Below are positions 6,785-10,038 of a DNA stretch of 10,038 nucleotides, in pieces. The translations under genes were made by a program, and so were the position numbers. Source of the DNA: Cyrtobacter comes (GTDB lineage: Bacteria > Pseudomonadota > Alphaproteobacteria > Rickettsiales > Midichloriaceae). How positions within the stretch are numbered: position 1 is the first letter of the stretch; the number at the start of each line of letters is the position of its first letter. The stretch covers positions 1 through 10,038 of the forward strand of contig NZ_JARGYT010000042.1 of the NCBI RefSeq assembly GCF_034470605.1, written 5' to 3'. The notes below the pieces were generated by a model, which saw nothing but the letters and a program-made list of their open reading frames with translations, was not told the DNA's origin and made no database searches.

Positions 6785-7378
6785 ATGTCAAACCTCTTCT
6801 CGTATGTGATTGTGGCTCTTTTAGCATTTATAGGAACAAAGGCGTTCGATATGCTGGAAATATCTGGCAAGGAGCAGGTAGCACATGATCTAACTCATGA
6901 GTCTGTAATAAAATCAGCAGAAACTTCAGTAGAAAATCTGAAAAAACCTGGTATGGAAGAGTGTTTTTCAAGTACAGAGGTAGAGGTTTTAAAAAATTTA
7001 AAAATAAGAAGGGAGCAACTTGATATTAGAGAGAGGAATATAGAGGAGAAGGAAAGGGTGCTTGGCACTATGAACACCGAAGCATTATATGCGGTCAGGC
7101 AGATTGAGGATACAACAAAGCGAGTTGAGAAGATACTGAAAGAATATCAGGATAAAAAAGACGCTCAAATTTTAAGATTAGTAAAGATATATGAAGGTAT
7201 GAAGCCACAGGAGGCTGCTAGGATATTTGAAGAACTAAATTGGGATATATTGCTTAGTGTAGTTCAATATATGAAGGAATCTAAGCTTTCAGCTATATTG
7301 GCAGCTATGAATCCCTCAAAAGCAACAAGTTTAACAATAGCATTATCAAATAAGGGGGATATTAAATCACTCAATTGA
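6785..7378 (+). CDS. motE: MotE-like flagellar protein
   Basis: A 197-residue protein with an N-terminal signal or membrane anchor (about 4-22, LFSYVIVALLAFIGTKAF). A charged linker and coiled coil (about 65-125, rich in RREQLDIRERNIEEKERV) follow, then a compact C-terminal helical domain (about 130-190). That domain contains YEGMKPQEAARIFEEL and MKESKLSAILAAMNPSKA, which match the conserved end of alphaproteobacterial MotE proteins (pattern: Y..MkP.dAA.if..ld...l..vl..M...k.a.ilA.Mdp..A). In Sinorhizobium, MotE is a periplasmic protein needed for the stator partner MotC; in other alphaproteobacteria the role is less clear. It is the last gene of the co-directional run and is followed by a hairpin-rich gap. 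Confidence 0.8.
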   Translation: MSNLFSYVIVALLAFIGTKAFDMLEISGKEQVAHDLTHESVIKSAETSVENLKKPGMEECFSSTEVEVLKNLKIRREQLDIRERNIEEKERVLGTMNTEALYAVRQIEDTTKRVEKILKEYQDKKDAQILRLVKIYEGMKPQEAARIFEELNWDILLSVVQYMKESKLSAILAAMNPSKATSLTIALSNKGDIKSLN

Positions 7379-7590
7379 TGTATATAGCTGTTTTATTTAG
7401 GGCAATAATATATTGCAGCCTATGCCAATTCAGCTTCAATTATTATAGTTTAACCATCAATATATAGTTATTTAAGTTAAATTAGCATGTTGGGAATAAG
7501 GCTAATAAGCTGTAATGCAAGAAGTATTATGCCATCTCAAATAAAACGGTTATAGCATTTTGTACATCATTTCATGAAGTAGTGCAAAAA

Positions 7591-7612
7591 ATAACATATG
7601 TGGATATGTTAT
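7591..7612. repeat. Perfect 9-bp inverted repeat with 4-nt loop
   Basis: Arms ATAACATAT (7591-7599) and ATATGTTAT (7604-7612) flank the loop GTGG. As RNA this is a compact hairpin. It is preceded by a run of A (7586-7591), which read on the minus strand gives T after the stem. That is a weak intrinsic-terminator pattern for the ankyrin-repeat gene coming from the right. Confidence 0.55.
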
Positions 7613-7683
7613 CACACCGAACAACCTTACTATAGTTGTTGAAAGTAATACATTTGAATGAATGTATTAGAGAATTCTGTGTG
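7613..7683. repeat. 71-bp branched palindromic element, MITE-like
   Basis: The outer ends CACACCGAA (7613-7621) and TTCTGTGTG (7675-7683) form a 9-bp terminal inverted repeat with one mismatch. Inside are two further perfect inverted repeats: AACAAC/GTTGTT (7620-7625, 7635-7640) and TAATACATT/AATGTATTA (7646-7654, 7661-7669). The whole could fold as a three-way junction. It lacks the T-arm and other constant bases of a tRNA. A decayed miniature mobile element, a small RNA or a bidirectional terminator are all possible. No target-site duplication is obvious. Confidence 0.45.
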
Positions 7684-7702
7684 GCTATTCTAAAGAATTA
7701 TA

Positions 7703-8536
7703 TTAATTTTTAGAAATGTCTGCATAGTTAGCATTTTGCCATATTTCTTCTGGCATGATATCTTTTATTTTTGAAGCATTATACACTTTTCTTATTATTC
7801 TTCCAGCTTCTTGATAGCTGAGATTCCATAGATCTATAGGTGTTTTATTATCATTGTTTTTTAAGTGTTCTCCTTCAGTATTAGTGAAGTTGAATATGTG
7901 GTTAATAGTTTCAATATCATGCTTCAGGTAAGCATAATGAAGAGAGGTATTTTTCTCATTATTGTATATAAGTGGGTTACAGCCCTCGGTTATTAATTTT
8001 TCTATTAATGCCTGATCATATTTTTTGCATATTGGGTGTCTTCCAAAGTATTTACGTGCAACCAAAAGAGTTAATGGTGTATTGCCAGCACTATCTTGAA
8101 TATCTTTATCCCAATAAACATTATGCTTTTTTAGCATTTCTATAAACTTAATGCATTCATCGCTTCTATCCCATGCTATTAGCCAATGAAAAACACTACT
8201 TCCATGACAGTGTTTATGTTTGATATTTGGATCAGCACCAAGCTTTATTAGGTTATCAAGACATAATGCATAAAAATGAGCAAGTTTTGTATAATAATTA
8301 GATTTTTTTTGTATCATTATCGACCTTTTCAAAGCAGAGCTCCAAAGGCCAGAGACTATAATAATAAGTGGGCATATCCCATCATAATTCAATACTTGAG
8401 GTTGTTTTTGGATAAAATCAACAAAATACGCTATAGAGCTTTCCTCATGCCATTTATTATTATCAGATACATTGCCATTTACAAGAAAGTCAACTATTTC
8501 AAGAGACAACTGCTTTAAGTGATTTTCTTTTGTCAT
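7703..8536 (-). CDS. Ankyrin-repeat protein
   Basis: A 277-residue protein with degenerate ankyrin repeats. Recognisable repeat cores are LGADPNIKH (99-107) with HGSSVFHWLIAW (111-122), DSAGNTPLTLLVARK (148-162), EGCNPLIYNNEKNTSLHYAYL (184-204, listed by its first and last residues E184 and L204), and NNDNKTPIDLW (227-237). The region before residue 90 is helical and not clearly repeat-like. No signal peptide, membrane segment or enzyme domain is visible. Ankyrin proteins are common in Rickettsiales and some are secreted into host cells, but nothing in this sequence proves secretion. The start ATG at 8536 is the first in the frame; no Shine-Dalgarno sequence is evident. It stands alone, convergent with the flagellar run and divergent from the thiamine pyrophosphokinase gene. 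Confidence 0.8.
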   Translation of the reverse strand: MTKENHLKQLSLEIVDFLVNGNVSDNNKWHEESSIAYFVDFIQKQPQVLNYDGICPLIIIVSGLWSSALKRSIMIQKKSNYYTKLAHFYALCLDNLIKLGADPNIKHKHCHGSSVFHWLIAWDRSDECIKFIEMLKKHNVYWDKDIQDSAGNTPLTLLVARKYFGRHPICKKYDQALIEKLITEGCNPLIYNNEKNTSLHYAYLKHDIETINHIFNFTNTEGEHLKNNDNKTPIDLWNLSYQEAGRIIRKVYNASKIKDIMPEEIWQNANYADISKN

Positions 8537-8677
8537 TCAAATCATAAACTAATAAGTTATAGGCAATAAGCTTATTAAACATCGCCCATAGGTATCTTTA
8601 TGTATCTAAATAATAACTTAAACACTATAATGCAATGAATTGTTATAGTTTAGTCTTTTATCTTATTTAAAATTTGT
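8537..8677. promoter_or_regulatory. Divergent intergenic region with two palindromes
   Basis: This 141-bp gap must hold the promoters of the ankyrin gene (leftward) and the thiamine pyrophosphokinase gene (rightward). It has a perfect 12-bp palindrome, AATAAGCTTATT (8565-8576), and a long stem-loop at 8624-8649. That stem-loop has outer arms ACTATAA/TTATAGT and inner arms CAAT/ATTG. A perfect -10 hexamer TATAAT lies at 8626-8631, about 47 nt before the thiN-type start, but no good -35 is seen at the right distance. No thiamine-pyrophosphate riboswitch is recognisable; the conserved CUGAGA and ACCUGA elements are absent. Confidence 0.45.
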
Positions 8678-9349
8678 ATGTCGTGCTACAGTATCATAGC
8701 TAATTCTCCTTATGCTAATTTTTCAGATTTTTTTGAAAATACAGATTTGTTGCATAAAAACATAATATTACTTGATGGTGCGGCAAATCATTTTGAAGGT
8801 TTTGATATATTACCAACGAGTATCATTGGTGATATGGATAGTATAAATGAATCTTCTAAAAATTACTTTAGATCTAAGGGGGTATGTATTATAGAGATAG
8901 TAGATCAAGATACTACAGATCTAGAGAAGGCAATAGTTTTATGCAAAGAAGATGAAAGTCTTAAGACTATTAATATATATAATGCATTGGGTGGGAGATT
9001 GGATCATTCTATGCTTAATCTTAGGCTTCTTAAGAAGCATTATTCTAGTAGATATGAGATTATACTATTCTCTAAATCTGAGAAGGTCATTTTTTTAAGA
9101 GATTGCCATATTGTCCTTAAGGGTAAAAGGAATGACAGGGTAGCTCTCCTTTCTTTTACACATGCAACCATAACATCTAATGGGTTATTATATGAGATGG
9201 ATGGGTATAAGCTTGAGTTTGCCGTAAATGAAAGTACATCAAATTTTCTTAACAATGAGAGCGCAGCTTTAAGTATTAAAGGTGATGCTCTATTGATAGT
9301 TGATAAGAACATAGAATATTTTCGGCGCTGCCTAACAACTACAGATTAA
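8678..9349 (+). CDS. thiN: Thiamine pyrophosphokinase
   Basis: A 223-residue cytosolic enzyme that transfers pyrophosphate from ATP to thiamine, giving thiamine pyrophosphate. The catalytic N-terminal domain shows the family motifs in order: DGAANH (33-38), GDMDSI (51-56), DQDTTD (76-81) and GGRLDH (105-110). The C-terminal beta domain ends with the thiamine-binding STSN segment (186-189) and an ALLIVDK strand. The length is close to the usual 210-220 residues. The ATG at 8678 is taken because the first strand begins at once; no clear Shine-Dalgarno sequence precedes it. No other thiamine gene lies in the window, so the protein suggests use of imported or salvaged thiamine, which is an inference. 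Confidence 0.92.
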   Translation: MSCYSIIANSPYANFSDFFENTDLLHKNIILLDGAANHFEGFDILPTSIIGDMDSINESSKNYFRSKGVCIIEIVDQDTTDLEKAIVLCKEDESLKTINIYNALGGRLDHSMLNLRLLKKHYSSRYEIILFSKSEKVIFLRDCHIVLKGKRNDRVALLSFTHATITSNGLLYEMDGYKLEFAVNESTSNFLNNESAALSIKGDALLIVDKNIEYFRRCLTTTD

Positions 9350-9389
9350 AATCTAAATTGAACAAATGCTTATTAAAGAATAGGAGTGA

Positions 9390-9415
9390 CAATAATCATC
9401 CTAAGTGATTTATTG
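9390..9415 (+). terminator. Candidate terminator after the thiamine pyrophosphokinase gene
   Basis: CAATAATCA (9390-9398) pairs with TGATTTATTG (9406-9415), leaving one unpaired base and a 7-nt loop. A T-rich stretch with TTTGTTTTT follows at 9422-9430, a few bases late for a classical intrinsic terminator. The stem is AT-rich and weak. It overlaps the presumed end of the transposase remnant on the other strand. Confidence 0.3.
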
Positions 9416-9790
9416 TATCGCTTTGTTTTTCGAATAAGAACCAGTAAACTTTTTGACAAAATTTCATCATAATTTTTGCCAATTCTATAAAAGCCTTAGC
9501 CGAAGAAGTGGTGATTTCGTAATCTTGAGATAATCTTCTAAAGTTACCAATCGAATGAGCGCCTCCACTGCTGAACCTTAAAAACCCCCATCATCTGACT
9601 TAATTTTAGTAAGCAAACATCCATGAAGATAAAACCATCAAATCTCCTTGATAACCACTATCAGCTAAGATCTTGATTAGCCTTTGAATTTTTCCTTTAA
9701 TCCAAATAATTTTGCACAAGTGCATGGGGAGTAGCGCTATGAACTTTCATTGTGTAGCCAAAAGAGTATCAGCAACTATAGTAACCTAAG
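9396..9790 (-). pseudogene. IS5-type transposase remnant, several frameshifts
   Basis: Read on the minus strand, pieces in different frames follow the order of an IS5-family DDE transposase. FGYTMKVHSATPHALVQNYL (9703-9762) is followed by IQRLIKILADSGYQGDLM, in which ADSGYQG at 9645-9665 holds a catalytic aspartate motif. Next come VQQWRRSFDW and NFRRLSQDYE at 9516-9545, which runs on as ITTSSAKAFIELAKIMM to a stop at 9396-9398. The last part fits the family's conserved C-terminal E-R-x-F-x-W-L...R-R-L-S-x-D-Y-E region, with the glutamate replaced by arginine in this reading. Stops and frame changes at about 9697, 9550 and 9630 show it is dead. The N-terminal third is missing or unreadable. 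Confidence 0.75.
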
Positions 9791-9828
9791 TTGAGATTTG
9801 CGTACAGATAAGTGATATTCAAAGGAAA

Positions 9829-10038
9829 ATGCCAGCATGATACAGATTTTCGTAAGGAAGTTATAACATATGTAAATAGAGGTATAGCTAAGTCAGTATA
9901 AAACGTCATATAAAATAGGAGTTAAGAAGCTAGAGTGATTATTTAATATACTATCTTAGCTATAACAGCTGCAATAGCGCCTCAATAAAATTTGAAATAG
10001 CATCAAATACAGTAAGAAATTGGCAAGATAGGTATAAG
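9829..10038 (+). pseudogene. IS630-type transposase remnant (N-terminal part), interrupted
   Basis: AAAGGA at 9821-9826 precedes ATG 9829, which reads MPA and then stops. One frame over, DTDFRKEVITYVNRGIAKSV (9839-9898) matches the usual N-terminus of IS630-type transposases. A third frame from 9976 to the window edge reads SASIKFEIASNTVRNWQDRY, then K, a typical helix-turn-helix that normally follows within a few residues. The two pieces are split by about 80-90 bp of stop-rich sequence. That sequence holds a small stem-loop (9928-9934 with 9954-9961) and is bounded by TCA at 9893-9895 and 9982-9984. The catalytic part would lie beyond the right edge. Because of the frame changes the copy seems inactive. 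Confidence 0.6.

Larger units (their letters stand above)
7379..7702. other. Hairpin-rich intergenic region between convergent genes
   Basis: No gene is visible in this 324-bp gap between motE and the ankyrin-repeat gene, which point at each other. Its right half is a chain of potential stem-loops: 7558-7565 with 7582-7589 (8 bp, one G-T pair), 7591-7599 with 7604-7612 (perfect), and the structured block 7613-7683 listed separately. Such a chain could end transcription from both sides, although no long T run follows any of the stems. Confidence 0.6.

Noticed and set aside
7613..7683. tRNA-like cloverleaf
   Set aside because: Length and nested stems recall a tRNA, but there is no T-arm sequence, the stem lengths are wrong and the constant bases are missing.
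8276..8518. Plus-strand open frame opposite the ankyrin-repeat gene
   Set aside because: It is basic and aromatic-rich without motifs. The minus strand carries recognisable ankyrin repeats.
9829..9840. Functional start of a new gene at ATG 9829 with a good ribosome-binding site
   Set aside because: The frame stops after three codons; the site is best read as the relic start of the broken transposase.
1..10038. CRISPR array, toxin-antitoxin pair or defence island
   Set aside because: No regularly spaced direct repeats, no small paired genes and no defence-protein motifs are visible on either strand.

Overview
The window is AT-rich (by eye about one third G+C). It carries complete genes for an alphaproteobacterial flagellar cluster, an ankyrin-repeat protein, compact housekeeping genes and several decayed transposases. 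Together these suggest a flagellated, host-associated member of the Rickettsiales; the Midichloriaceae and their relatives are the group known to keep flagellar genes. This placement is inferred from gene content and protein style, not from a phylogeny.

Layout. Positions 1-123 hold the tail of a decayed IS630-type transposase. After a non-coding stretch comes a HAD-family phosphatase (407-1072). A 295-bp gap with a perfect 13-bp inverted repeat and a candidate promoter leads into a tightly packed plus-strand run. In order it is aspS (1368-3173), acpS (3170-3505), cysS (3511-4842), fliL (4863-5390), fliM (5394-6362), a small membrane coiled-coil gene (6359-6775) and a motE-like gene (6785-7378). 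Two joins overlap as ATGA and no gap exceeds 20 bp, so the run looks like one operon that ties aminoacyl-tRNA synthesis and acyl-carrier-protein activation to the flagellar motor and switch. The run ends in a 324-bp gap rich in hairpins, facing a convergent minus-strand ankyrin-repeat gene (7703-8536). Divergent from that gene, across 141 bp, is a thiamine pyrophosphokinase gene (8678-9349). From about 9396 to the right edge there are only transposase remains: an IS5-type pseudogene on the minus strand, then the N-terminal part of an IS630-type pseudogene on the plus strand.

How the genes fit together. AspRS and CysRS charge tRNA, and AspRS carries the histidine typical of non-discriminating enzymes. 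AcpS activates acyl carrier protein. FliL, FliM, the coiled-coil membrane protein and the MotE-like protein belong to the inner-membrane motor and C-ring side of the flagellum. FliM lacks the N-terminal CheY-binding peptide, which hints at a motor that is not under classical chemotaxis control. ThiN would convert thiamine to its pyrophosphate. The ankyrin protein is a possible host-interaction protein, without a visible export signal. I see no tRNA, rRNA or CRISPR array, and no clear novel multi-gene system. The points most worth a second look are the mixed translation/flagellar operon, the unusual FliM, the uncharacterised gene between fliM and motE, and the hairpin cluster.
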